The translations under genes and the position numbers were made by a program. DNA of 64,000 nucleotides from Rutidosis leptorrhynchoides (lineage: Eukaryota; Streptophyta; Magnoliopsida; Asterales; Asteraceae): assembly GCF_046630445.1 (NCBI RefSeq), contig NC_092333.1:105903001-105967000 (forward strand), in the 5' to 3' direction. Positions 33,413 through 43,880 of this stretch are shown here, one piece after another. Each line of letters starts with the position of its first letter. The stretch's first letter is position 1. The notes under the pieces are model-generated. The model saw only the letters and a program-made list of their open reading frames with translations. It searched no databases and was not told where the DNA came from.

Positions 33413-34736
33413 AAAATATAATTATGATAAATTTATTAAATTGAATGATGAAAGTATCAATATCCGTATCCGTATACTATAAAATAGTATTGGTATATTG
33501 GTCTTTGGATGTATACGTAGTAGTATATTAGGATCAATGTCTGGAGCTATGAACATTGTTAATGGGGTTGGGAATATTTGTTGACTATTTTACAAGATTG
33601 CAGAATTATTAATAAATTAAATTTATATAACTAATATTCTAATAAAATCATGTGACACCCACATGTATCTGTGGTCTATAAATAATATACAAATTTAATA
33701 AATAAATGTGGAGTTGATGGGAATGTCAAGGTCTAAGACTGTGTCAAAGCTAAGGAGGTCAAACTGTTTATAATTATTTTATCTAATTATTATTAAATTA
33801 ATTAAAATTAATTAATATGGGATCCACTCGAAAAGCTTTTATCTCAAAAAGAAAGGGAACAGTTCGTCATCTAATCCCATTTTTGTTTTGTGAGCTACTT
33901 TTATTAGTTTTAGCTATGAAATTGATAAAACATTTTATCTAAACTTTGTTTAGGTAAAGCTCAAGTATCAAATCACTAATATAACTTAACGACGAGTGGG
34001 AAACAACTTAATCTTCCAGCTTAAGGGATCGTTACATATAGTAGCATATATGTGCAATATAATCTAAACGTACATGAACAAGCAAATTTCACAGTGAATA
34101 GAAATTTACAGGGATCATAATACGGACTACGTACTATATTAGGTGTTGTTAATAGTTTTTTTATGGACGAGTTCTAAAGTTTCAACCGTCCAAATTTGTT
34201 AACTTCTGAAATTCATGCTTTGAAGATAAAATCATCGTTCCCATGAATTATGTTGGAGATTCGTTAGGATTGCAGATAAGATCATCTATACGATTGATGT
34301 GCTGGGCTTGAAATCGTTTGATTACAGCTATTGATTTTCCTTATCTGCTGATCAAAGCTGAATTTCCTTCCTGAATTTTATTCGAAAATTGTGGGGTGTT
34401 AGGTTTGTTTGAGAAAGGGATATGGGTTGGGAAAAAAATTCGTCATTATTGTTCTGTGTTTTTTCCTTTTATTTATTTTTATCTTTATTCATTATTCATT
34501 AAGCTTTAATGTTCACATCCTAATCCCATCCTAGTAAGTAGTAATACGTATTTTTATATATTATGCCTTTTAATCACAATTTCTGTTAATATGACACTTG
34601 GCATTAACAGTTGTCAATAATTCCGAATTTAACTCTTCTGCTGACAATTAGACTAATTAAAACTCTCTTTTATATTAGTATATAGATATAGATATAGATA
34701 GATTATTCGTAACAAGTTTTTCTTTTGAACTATTTA
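33413..34736. other. No recognised gene
   Basis: AT-rich intergenic DNA. I see no coding frame, RNA gene or further repeat with a partner in the window, apart from a short (ATAGAT)n run at about 34679-34702. Confidence 0.3.
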
Positions 34737-34739
34737 TTA

Positions 34740-35410
34740 GACCACACCCTATGGTTCATTACCCATTAGTTACTCACACTTTACCCGTAGCCACCCGTAA
34801 CTAACCATAGGCACTAATTAGTTACCCGCTTTAGTTATCCGCTTTCACCATAGATTTAACGGAAGAGTTATAGGAATTGTGGGTCCCAGTGACTTTTTAT
34901 TGTTGGACTTGATGCTTTATTGCTTGTACGTTGTATATTAAGAGGAGTATTATTTTAGCCATGATAGGGAGTGTTTAGTTATGAGTTAGTTATAGGATAT
35001 TGGTGTTGATGTGGCGCTGATGTGGAAGGTTAAGAGGATGAATAGTTTAGTTACGATAGAGAGTGGCCTTAGGACACTCCCTATCGTAACTAAACTATTC
35101 ATCCTCTTAACCTTCCACATCAGCGCCACATCAACACCAATATCCTATAACTAACTCGTAACTAAACACTTCCTATCATGGCTAAAACAATACTCCTCTT
35201 AATATACAATGTACAAGCAATAAAGCATCAAGTCCAACAATAAAAAGCCACTGGGACTCACAATTCCTATAACTAACCTAAACACTTCCATTAAATCCAT
35301 GGTGAATGCGGGTAACTAACGCGGTTAACTAATCCGTGCCTATGGTTCATTACGGGTAACTACGGGTAATGAGCAGGTAATGACGGGTAATGAAACCATA
35401 GGGAGTGGTC
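34740..35410. mobile_element. Tourist-like MITE pair, head to head, sharing a central TTA
   Basis: The whole 671 bp folds on itself. The left half is 34740-35068 (GACCACACCCTATGG ... ATAGAGAGTGGCC), then TTA, then the right half 35072-35410 (GGACACTCCCTATCG ... CCATAGGGAGTGGTC). Each half has its own terminal inverted repeats of the GRCCACWCCCTAT type. TTA flanks the pair on both sides (34737-34739 and 35411-35413) and sits between the halves. TTA duplications are the rule for PIF/Harbinger-type MITEs. Confidence 0.85.
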
Positions 35411-35413
35411 TTA

Positions 35414-35772
35414 TAGACTTATGTTTTTTATGAAGTATTTAATTAATTAATTTGTAAATTACCTATATCTTTATGGAAAAAATGATTTTTAAAAAAATAA
35501 AAAGACTTTTAACTCATATATGCATGCGATATTCAGTACGGAGTAATTTAGAAGTTTTAATTAATCATTAACTAGCTAGTTAATTGGTTGATGGTTTACT
35601 CACTTTATATCTCGAAGGACCAACTACAACTAGAGAGTTGAATATGACCCTAACATGGGCCATACAGGGGAGGTACCATGTCCTAAAAAGCTTAGGTCAA
35701 AGTTTGTATCACTCAACTGAGGATAATGTTTTTTTTTTTTTTTTTTTTTTTTTTGACAAAACAAATAATAAT
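35414..35772. other. Intergenic stretch with a T26 run
   Basis: No gene is recognised. A run of T at 35729-35754 lies 24 bp before the copia element. It could be the tail of an old retroposed sequence on minus, but no target duplication is visible. Confidence 0.4.
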
Positions 35773-35777
35773 ACTAG

Positions 35778-36090
35778 TGATATAATTCAGTAGGCTTATA
35801 ACTACCTTTAGTGGTTTGATTCTTGATGTTATAATTCAGTAGGCTTATAACTACCTTTAGTGATTTGATTCTTGATTAAGAATACTAATAATGAAGTGTA
35901 AGAACAAAGATGATAATGGAGAGAAAGAAAGAAACACTTTGTAAGTGTGAGAAATGGTGCAAGTTTAATGCTTGCATTCATGGCTATTTATAGCAAAAAT
36001 ATCACAAGTTTAGGTAATACAATAATATTACTTTTGTGTATCAATAATTGACTATCCATTTATATATATATATTTTTATATATTATAACA
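35778..36090 (-). repeat. 3' LTR (313 bp) of the young copia element
   Basis: On minus it starts TGTTATAATATATA at 36090. It contains a 50-bp internal tandem duplication (ATAATTCAGTAGGCTTATAA twice, starting about 35782 and 35831) and a TATA box. Confidence 0.95.
35984..35993 (-). promoter_or_regulatory. LTR TATA box (young copia element)
   Basis: CTATAAATAG on minus, within a GC-poor LTR. The identical site is present in the 5' LTR at about 41533-41542. Confidence 0.65.
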
Positions 36091-36101
36091 CTCCCCCTTG
36101 G
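36091..36101 (-). other. Polypurine tract (young copia element)
   Basis: On minus, CCAAGGGGGAG directly precedes the LTR start TGTTATAAT. Confidence 0.9.
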
Positions 36102-36249
36102 ATAGCAATTTTGTTTGTTGAAGATCAACTGTAAGTTACTGCCTCGTTAAAAACTTTGCTAAAGAAAACCCAGTGGGAAAAACTTTAGCTAAGGAAAAAA
36201 GAGTGCAGCATGGAGTTGACTCCCCCTCAAGTAGACATCGCTTCGGTTG

Positions 36250-39200
36250 TTACATCTTTTGAACATGTCTCATGCCAATGTTATGAACGTGTGTTCTGAA
36301 AATAGCAGTTGGAAGTGCTTTCGTGAAAAGATCAGCAGAGTTTTTGCTGGATTGAACATATCTCATTTCAATCTCGTTGTCCTTAATGAGATTTTGAGTG
36401 TATGAGAAGAATCTAGGAGGTATGTGTTTGGTTCGGTCACTTTTGATATACCCTTCTTTCATCTGTGCTATGCAAGCTGCATTATCTTCATAGATAATTG
36501 TTGGACTTTTATCGCGTTCTAGTCCACAAGAATCAGTAATGATTTGTGTCATTGATCTCAACCAAAAACATTCCCGAGTAGCTTCATGTAATGCAATCAC
36601 TTCGGCATGATTTGATGATGTAGTAACAAGTGTTTGTTTTTGAGAACGCCATGATATTGCAGTACCTCTATTTAGGAATACATATCCAGTTTGAGATTTA
36701 GCTTTATGTGGATCAGATAAATAACCTGCATCAGCATAACCAACCAAATCTTGTTTTGATTCGTTAGAATAAAATAATCCTAAATCAGTAGTTCCTCGAA
36801 GGTATCGAAATATGTGTTTGATCCCATTCCAGTGTCTTTTGGTAGGAGCAGAGCTGAACCTTGCCAACAAATTAACTGCAAAAGAAATGTCAGGTCTTGT
36901 ACAATTTGTAAGATACATAAGAGCTCCAATTGCACTAAGATATGGTACTTCTGGTCCAAGAATATCTTCATGATCTTCACATGGACGAAATGGATCAGTT
37001 TCAACATTGAGTGATCTAACAACCATAGGAGTACTTAATGGTTTTGCCTTGTCCATATTGAAACGTTTCAAAATCTTTTCAGTATATGTTGTTTGATGTA
37101 CAAGTAAACCATTAGGCATATGCTCAATTTGTAAACCAAGGCAATACTTGGTTTTTCCGAGATCTTTCATTTCAAATTCTTTCTTTAGAAGTTGAATGGC
37201 TTCATAGATCTCTTTATTTGTACCTATGATGTTAAGATCATCAACATAAACAGCTATGATCACATATCCGGATGTTGTTTTCTTAATGAAAACACAAGGG
37301 CAAGTAAGGTTATTTGTATACCCTTTGCTTATCAAGTAATCACTTAATCGGTTATACCACATACGTCCCGATTGTTTTAACCCATATAAAGATCTTTGTA
37401 ATTTAATCGAATACATTTCTTTGGATTTTGCATTTGATGCTTCTGGTACCTTAAATCCTTCAGGTATCTTCATATATATATCACTATCAAGTGATCCATA
37501 TAGGTAAGCAGTCACAACATCCATGAGATGCATTTCTAAATTTTTAGAAACTGCCAGGCTGATTAAGTACCTAAAAGTAATTGCATCCATAACAGGGGAA
37601 TAAGTTTCTTCATAATCAATTCCCGGTCTTTGAGAAAAACCTTGAGCTACAAGTCTAGATTTATACCTTGTAACTTCATTTTTCTCATTTCTTTTTCGGA
37701 CAAAAATCCATCTGTATCCTACAGGTTTCACATCTTTAGGAGTGAGAATGATGGATCCGAAAACTTTTCTTTTATTGAGTGATTCTAATTCAGCTCGTAT
37801 TGCTTCTTTCCATTGAGCCCAATCATGTCTATTTTGACATTCAACCATAGATGTTGGTTCTGGATCATCATCATTATTCATGATGTCATATGCAACATTA
37901 AATGAAAATTTCTCATCAAGATTTTTCATTTCATTTCGGTTCCATAATATTTTTGAATATGCATAATTGATTGCAATTTCTGTATTGACATCATCAATCT
38001 CCTCTGCAGTAGGAGTACTGATTTGTGGTTCTTCTTGAACACTTTCTTTTACTTCATTATCAGCTGATTTTCTTTTTCGAGGATTTTTATCCTTTGAACC
38101 AATTGGTCTTCCACGTTTCTGACGTGGCAAAGATTCATGAGTGACGTTATTGCCAGCTTTTGAAATTTCAATTCGAGCTGGAGTATTTACTGCTGGTATA
38201 TATGATTTTGTCACCGTTTTTGTATCTGTAAATGCATCAGGCAATTGATTTGCAAGTTCTTGTATATGCATTATCTTTTGAACTTCTGTCTCGCATTCTT
38301 TTGTGCGAGGATCAAGATACTTTAATTGAGGTTCACACCATGAAACATCATTTTCTTTATTTTTCATTTCTCCCCCTAATCTAGGGAACAATGTTTCATT
38401 AAAATGACAATCAGCAAAACGTGCTGTAAAAACGTCACCTGTCATAGGTTCAATATACCTTAATATTGAAGATGTTTCATATCCAACATATATTCCCAAC
38501 CTCCTTTGAGGACCCATTTTTGTACGTTGTGGTGTCGCAATTGGAACATACACTGCACAACCAAATGTTCTAAGATGGGAAATATTTGGCTCTTGACCAA
38601 AAGCAAGTTGTAGGGGGGAATATTTATGACTTGCACTTGGTCTGATGCGAATCAATGCAGCAGCATGTAAAATTGCATGACCCCATATAGATACAGGGAG
38701 TTTTGTTCTCATTATCAATGGTCTAGCGATTAACTGTAAACGTTTAATCAATGACTCGGCTAAACCATTTTGTGTATGCACATGAGCAACAGAATGTTCA
38801 ACAACAATTCCTATAGACATGCAATAGTCATTAAATGCTTGAGATGTAAATTCACCAGCATTATCAAGTCTCACCCTTTTAATGGTGTAATCAGGAAAAT
38901 GAGCTCTCAATTTAATAATTTGGGCAAGAAATTTTGCAAATGCCACATTACGGCTTGATAACAGACAAACATGAGACCATCTGCTAGATGCGTCTATTAG
39001 AACCATGAAATATCTAAATGGTCCACATGGTGGATGAATTGGTCCACATATATCACCTTGAATTCTTTCAAGAAACATTGGTGATTCTTTCTCAACCTTA
39101 AGTGGTGAGGGTCTAGTTATCAATTTTCCAAGAGAGCAAGATGTACATGGAACCATTGTATCATGATGGATTTTTCTATCCTTTAGTGGATGTCCATGAG

Positions 39201-39801
39201 TACATTCAATAATCCTTTTCATCATTGTTGATCCTGGATGGCCTAATCTATTATGCCATAAACTGAATACACCAGGATCAATATATTTTTCGTTAACTAC
39301 CATATGTATTTCTGGTACATTTATATGTGTATAATGTAATCCAGAACTAAGTCTTGGCAGTTTTTCAACCACATGACTCTTGTCAGTGATACTTAAATAT
39401 TTCTCATTTTCTGTTGTCACTGACTGATAATCATACCCGTTAAGGTATATGTCGGAGAAACTCAATAAATTTCTGCTTGACTTGGGAGAAAATAAGGCAT
39501 CATTTATTAAAAATTTTGTACCATTTGGTAGTATGAAATTTGCCTTTCCTATCCCTTTTATCAAGTTAGCAGGTCCTGATATTGTATGTATAGTTCCTTC
39601 CGTTGGTTTTAGATCAATAAAATATTTCTCGGATTTAAGTATAGTGTGTGTAGTTCCACTGTCTGCTATACAGAGATCTCCACCACTTGATTGATGTTGT
39701 ATTCCAGCAAAATTCATATTGAACTTCATATATAAGAAATAAATAGTGAGTACATTAATATTACACAATATTTTACACGCAAATAGATAGTACTGAATCA
39801 T
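36250..39801 (-). CDS. Copia pol polyprotein: protease, integrase, RT, RNase H
   Basis: This frame of 1183 residues is uninterrupted. The protease active site DSGT is at about 47-50. The integrase zinc domain has H183, H187, C219 and C222; catalytic residues are D250 (GDICGP), D313 (RLDNAGEF) and E349 (NGLAESLIKRL). A basic linker at about 562-579 contains KRGRPIGSK, which looks like an AT-hook. RT covers about 660-900 with D761 in LMDVVTAYLYGS and YVDD at 852-855. RNase H follows with GYADAGYLSD and ends ADLFTKALP. The start is uncertain: the first ATG gives a hydrophobic leader, and internal ATGs at codons 25 or 29 (MKFNMNFAG) are more plausible. It is in the same frame as gag, 63 bp downstream. 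Confidence 0.93.
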   Translation of the reverse strand: MIQYYLFACKILCNINVLTIYFLYMKFNMNFAGIQHQSSGGDLCIADSGTTHTILKSEKYFIDLKPTEGTIHTISGPANLIKGIGKANFILPNGTKFLINDALFSPKSSRNLLSFSDIYLNGYDYQSVTTENEKYLSITDKSHVVEKLPRLSSGLHYTHINVPEIHMVVNEKYIDPGVFSLWHNRLGHPGSTMMKRIIECTHGHPLKDRKIHHDTMVPCTSCSLGKLITRPSPLKVEKESPMFLERIQGDICGPIHPPCGPFRYFMVLIDASSRWSHVCLLSSRNVAFAKFLAQIIKLRAHFPDYTIKRVRLDNAGEFTSQAFNDYCMSIGIVVEHSVAHVHTQNGLAESLIKRLQLIARPLIMRTKLPVSIWGHAILHAAALIRIRPSASHKYSPLQLAFGQEPNISHLRTFGCAVYVPIATPQRTKMGPQRRLGIYVGYETSSILRYIEPMTGDVFTARFADCHFNETLFPRLGGEMKNKENDVSWCEPQLKYLDPRTKECETEVQKIMHIQELANQLPDAFTDTKTVTKSYIPAVNTPARIEISKAGNNVTHESLPRQKRGRPIGSKDKNPRKRKSADNEVKESVQEEPQISTPTAEEIDDVNTEIAINYAYSKILWNRNEMKNLDEKFSFNVAYDIMNNDDDPEPTSMVECQNRHDWAQWKEAIRAELESLNKRKVFGSIILTPKDVKPVGYRWIFVRKRNEKNEVTRYKSRLVAQGFSQRPGIDYEETYSPVMDAITFRYLISLAVSKNLEMHLMDVVTAYLYGSLDSDIYMKIPEGFKVPEASNAKSKEMYSIKLQRSLYGLKQSGRMWYNRLSDYLISKGYTNNLTCPCVFIKKTTSGYVIIAVYVDDLNIIGTNKEIYEAIQLLKKEFEMKDLGKTKYCLGLQIEHMPNGLLVHQTTYTEKILKRFNMDKAKPLSTPMVVRSLNVETDPFRPCEDHEDILGPEVPYLSAIGALMYLTNCTRPDISFAVNLLARFSSAPTKRHWNGIKHIFRYLRGTTDLGLFYSNESKQDLVGYADAGYLSDPHKAKSQTGYVFLNRGTAISWRSQKQTLVTTSSNHAEVIALHEATRECFWLRSMTQIITDSCGLERDKSPTIIYEDNAACIAQMKEGYIKSDRTKHIPPRFFSYTQNLIKDNEIEMRYVQSSKNSADLFTKALPTAIFRTHVHNIGMRHVQKM

Positions 39802-39864
39802 TTAGCAAACATAATGACAAAGACAGACGATATTAAATCGTTTATTTTTCGAAAGACACACAAC

Positions 39865-40899
39865 TTAAACATTCAAGAAATCTTCATATAAATCAGATGG
39901 TTTCTCAGTGACTGTTGGATCGACGTTATCCACAAAGTTTACTTCCTTTTCTTTATCTTTCAGCGAATCCTGATACATCTTAACAAGATGTTTAGATGTT
40001 CGGCAAGTATTAGCCCAGTGGCCCATTCTACCACATCTGTAGCAAGATTCTTCAGAATTTTTAGAAGAATTTTCTTCAACATCTTGTTTAGTGGGCTTGT
40101 TTTGTGGTTGATATTTATATTTTCGTGGATTATTATTTCTTTGACCACCACGGCCACGACCACGACCACGTCCTCGCCCATTACCATTACCATAAGGATG
40201 GTTTCTACCATAGTTATGGCTTTTGGCATGATGATGGTGATGGTTATTATAACCACGACCTTGCCCGCGTCCTTGTCCCTGTTTATAATTATTTGCAGTA
40301 TTTGCTTCAGGGATTGCAAGTGTACCAGTAGGACGGGATTGCTGATTTTTCATTAATAGCTCATCATTTTGCTCTGCAACTAAGAGATATGAATTAAGTT
40401 CAGGATATGTTTTGAACTTTAGCATTCTCAAATTTCTTTGCACTGTGATGTTTGCAGCATTCATTGTGGAGAAAGTTTTCTCCATCATGTCTGCATCACT
40501 TATTTCATGTCCACAGAATTTAAGTTGTGAACATGTATTATACAGAGCTGAGCTATATTCATTTACTTTCTTAAAGTCTTGGAACCTTAATGTTCTCCAT
40601 TGTTCCATAGCAGCTGGAAGTAAAATTTCTCTTTGATTATTGAATCTGCTTTTGAGACCTTCCCATAAAACATGGGGATCTTCTACAGTCACATAATTAT
40701 TTTGTAAGCATTCATCAATATGTTGATGAATAAAGCAACATGCCGTTGCTTGTTCTTTTTCAGAACAAGTGTTGTTTTCATTTATGGCTTCAAGAATGCC
40801 CATTGATTTAAGATGCATTTTTACTTTTATAACCCATGGCATGTAGTTGTTTCCAGTTGATTCTAAAGGAGTAAATTTAAGCTTTTCCAGATTCGACAT
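39865..40899 (-). CDS. Copia gag with zinc knuckle
   Basis: 344 residues from ATG at 40899 (MSNLEKLKFTPLESTGNNYM) to TAA at 39865. A UBN2-type capsid domain spans about 20-180 (YVTVEDPHVLWEGLKSRFNN, LLVAEQNDELLMKNQQSRPT). A Gly/Arg/Asn/His-rich basic stretch with repeated GRGRGRGRG lies at about 200-260, and the zinc knuckle CYRCGRMGHWANTC at about 290-303. Pol follows in the same frame after 63 bp with two stops (gag's own TAA and a TAA just before the first pol ATG). Pol is therefore not made by simple frameshifting. Readthrough, reinitiation or splicing are possible. Confidence 0.93.
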   Translation of the reverse strand: MSNLEKLKFTPLESTGNNYMPWVIKVKMHLKSMGILEAINENNTCSEKEQATACCFIHQHIDECLQNNYVTVEDPHVLWEGLKSRFNNQREILLPAAMEQWRTLRFQDFKKVNEYSSALYNTCSQLKFCGHEISDADMMEKTFSTMNAANITVQRNLRMLKFKTYPELNSYLLVAEQNDELLMKNQQSRPTGTLAIPEANTANNYKQGQGRGQGRGYNNHHHHHAKSHNYGRNHPYGNGNGRGRGRGRGRGGQRNNNPRKYKYQPQNKPTKQDVEENSSKNSEESCYRCGRMGHWANTCRTSKHLVKMYQDSLKDKEKEVNFVDNVDPTVTEKPSDLYEDFLNV

Positions 40900-40984
40900 T
40901 TTCTATTAAAACAAACAACATGATAAATTATAGTCACTTTATATTCATAAGTATATAAACATTAAACATAAATTTAATATAACA

Positions 40985-41250
40985 TAAATGATAAGTAGGT
41001 GACAGTGTCGACCATATGTAAGCAATCATTAATAAATGTTATATAACATAAATATAAATATTAGTAAACATAAATGATAATTAGGCGACAGTGTCGGCCA
41101 TATAAATGTTAGATAATAGAAATATAAATGTTAGTAACATAAATGATAATTAGGCGACAGTGTCGGCCATATAAATGTTAGATAATAGAAATATAAATGT
41201 TAGTAACATAAATGATAATTAGGCGACAGTGTCGACCATATATTATTCAG
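40985..41250 (-). repeat. 69-bp tandem repeats in the 5' leader
   Basis: Units with AAATGATAATTAGGCGACAG start at 41072, 41141 and 41210, exactly 69 bp apart. A more diverged unit lies near 40987. They lie between the 5' LTR and gag, the place of packaging or translation control signals. Confidence 0.85.
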
Positions 41251-41326
41251 GTGGTATAACCGACCATATATCATTTAGGTGGCATAGCCAACCATAATTA
41301 GTATTAAGATTATCGTGCTGATAACG

Positions 41327-41637
41327 TGTTATAATTCAGTAGGCTTATAACTACCTTTAGTGGTTTGATTCTTGATGTTATAATTCAGTAGGCTTATAAC
41401 TACCTTTAGTGATTTGATTCTTGATTAAGAATACTAATAATGAAGTGTAAGAACAAAGATGATAATGGAGAGAAAGAAAGAAACACTTTGTAAGTGTGAG
41501 AAATGGTGCAAGTTTAATGCTTGCATTCATGGCTATTTATAGCAAAAATATCACAAGTTTAGGTAATACAATAATATTACTTTTGTGTATCAATAATTGA
41601 CTATCCATTTATATATATATATTTATATATTATAACA
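41327..41637 (-). repeat. 5' LTR (311 bp) of the young copia element
   Basis: Nearly identical to 35778-36090. On minus it ends GAATTATAACA, followed by CGTTATCAGCACGATAATC, where the primer site should be. That sequence is not the usual TGGTATCAGAGC. Confidence 0.93.
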
Positions 41638-41642
41638 ACTAG

Positions 41643-43108
41643 TAGTATTCTAATTCTAATTCTAATACCAACAAACTCACATTATTAATTGTTTTGAAAG
41701 ATGACATATAGGGTGACGTACTTCAATTTATACTCCGATCTTTGATTTGATTGATAAATAACTTATATTATAATTATAATAAAATGGAGTAAAGGATTTA
41801 TATGAAATGATGTGATTTAGATGTACTCGTATATGTTGTTATATGTTTGGGTACCTCCACATATTTTTACCGCAGAATATTTGTTTTTTTTAAAACATAA
41901 GATCATATAATATCTTATTTTATTTGCAAAATTGCAGATTTACAAAAATGCTTCGATTAAGTTATTAAGCTAAAATAAAAACAAACAGTCTTAACTATTC
42001 AACTTTTACGTCACATGTTCTATACAGACATGTTCCGCATTCCGCAGATCTTTGGAAAAAACATCTTAAAAAACAAACACCACTAAGTAACTCCAACCTA
42101 AGCTTGAAGGCTCAACGTAAAAGCCGCATTTACCTCATGAGCACAACTTCTGGCAAAGCTGTTGATATCCACCTAGCTAACAACTTATGTACACAACTGC
42201 AAACTCGAAAAACACTAACAACAATTGATTGGTATAATCTGAATGCACAATTTACACGTGATAACATCGTTGAATTTGACTTGAAGACTTAGATATTACA
42301 TCCAAAGTATCACTTATTTACTTAATTTCTACTGTCCAAGTGTGCTTTCACTCATCATGGGCAATTTATAGGTTTATAGCTTCGAATTTGTTTTATTTAA
42401 GGTAGATATTGAAAATTGAAATTGAACTGATACACTTTGTTTTAGTCATATGTGTTCGTCATTACACTAAAAACATACTATGTCACGGATTTACCATTCG
42501 AAGGAAGAGAAATCAATAACGAAAAGAATAAACTATTAGATGTTGCTAGTCAATCTATTACTTGCATAGGGTGATCGTTGCAAGTCGATTACATCCATTG
42601 ATCTTTGGATTGGAATTGTTGTGCCTTTTGGTACACATCCTCCATAAAGGGAACTTGGTCCCCATTGTTAAGCTTTGTCCAGTTAGATGCTCCTTTTTTG
42701 AACTTTATGCAAGTCCAATTAGTGGTCAGTTTTGATCTTAGAATCCTTTTTTTTTGTGCGCATGAATGTATCATAACCAATAACCAATGTAAAAACAAAA
42801 ACTGGTTTTGAAAAGGCCACTGCCTTAATCAACACATCTTTGAGTCAAAACCACTTCAATTAGCGACTTATTGAAAGGACAGTACATGTAGCAAAAGTGA
42901 GTGTGCCCTGCTGTGTTTATTAATTTGCTTTTCTCAATAATGAAATATTGAAACATCTATCTATTATAGTTTATATCCCGGAAAAGATCAAATAAAGCCT
43001 AATGCCTGGCCCCTTTTGAGTTTTTATAATGGATGTTCTTGCATACAATCCGGTATCTAATAATGACATACTCCGTGTATCTTTGTTCTAACAAGACGGA
43101 ATATTGTA
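41643..43108. other. Intergenic; one possible exon-like frame
   Basis: No known gene. A minus-strand frame at 42589-42798 reads TNWTCIKFKKGASNWTKLNN and VPFMEDVYQKAQQF, which looks protein-like, but I do not recognise it. Confidence 0.3.
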
Positions 43109-43117
43109 ATTACAAAT

Positions 43118-43871
43118 GACTTTTTTACTTTGTTGGTCCCTTGGTTTTACCCTCTTTTGCATACGGCATCCCTGTCGTTTTTTAGCCAACTTAATCCCTT
43201 CTTTTTACAAATGTTGTGTGGGTGGTCCCTCCACCTAATTTCCATCAATTCTTTATGTTAGTTTGAAGCATGTGCAAGACATGTGAGGATATTTTAATTT
43301 TATTTTTTATTTTTATTTTTTGATCATCTTTTTCTCCTCTTTAAATTCATCTTTTATTTTAACCCAAACTCAAAAACCATAATTTTTTTAAGTTCCACAA
43401 AACCAAAATCCCATTTAAATTAAAAGCAAAATCCAAAGTATATGGAACCCTGATTGTGCATAATTTAAATGTGTACGCGGTTAGAGCATGACATGTGACA
43501 ATTATACAAGTTCATTCGATCGTGCTTGTAAATGTTGATTCGTTGATTTGGATTGTGTTTTTAATTAAAATGGGATGGGATATTAGTTTTGTTGAAGTTA
43601 AACAAATTAGGGTTTTTGAGTTTGGGTAAAAGTAAAAGATGAAGTTAAAGAGAGAATAGAGATGAGTGAAATAAAAAAAGGAAAAAAGGCTAAAATACCC
43701 TCACATGTCTGGCACATGTTTCAAGTTAACGGAAAAAAATTGACGGAAGTTAGTTAGAGGAACCACCCACACAACATTTGAAAAATGAAATGATCAAGTT
43801 TTCTAAAATAAACAACAAAGACATAGTATACAAAACAAGGTAAAATCAATGGTCCAATAGAGAAAAAAGTC
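43118..43871. mobile_element. Mutator-like MITE with long inverted repeats and 9-bp target duplication
   Basis: The left arm starts GACTTTTTTACTTTGTTGGT; the right arm is its diverged inverse ending at 43871 (complement GACTTTTTTCTCTATTGGAC). The arms are about 270 bp each. Flanks are ATTACAAAT (43109-43117) and TTTACAAAT (43872-43880), matching at 8 of 9 positions. Nine-bp duplications and long arms are typical of Mutator-like elements. No transposase is present. Confidence 0.8.
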
Positions 43872-43880
43872 TTTACAAAT

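Larger units (their letters stand above)
35778..41637 (-). mobile_element. Apparently intact Ty1/copia element with target duplication ACTAG
   Basis: LTRs of 313 and 311 bp (35778-36090 and 41327-41637) differ by about one substitution and one 2-bp indel. ACTAG lies on both sides (35773-35777 and 41638-41642). Gag (345 codons with stop) and pol (1184 codons with stop) are both uninterrupted and carry all expected motifs. The polypurine tract CCAAGGGGGAG is present. Nearly identical LTRs and open frames indicate recent insertion and possible competence. The lineage within copia is not assigned with confidence. Confidence 0.92.

Noticed and set aside
35729..35754. T run as tail of a LINE or SINE
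   Set aside because: No target duplication or retroposon body could be defined; kept only as a low-complexity run.
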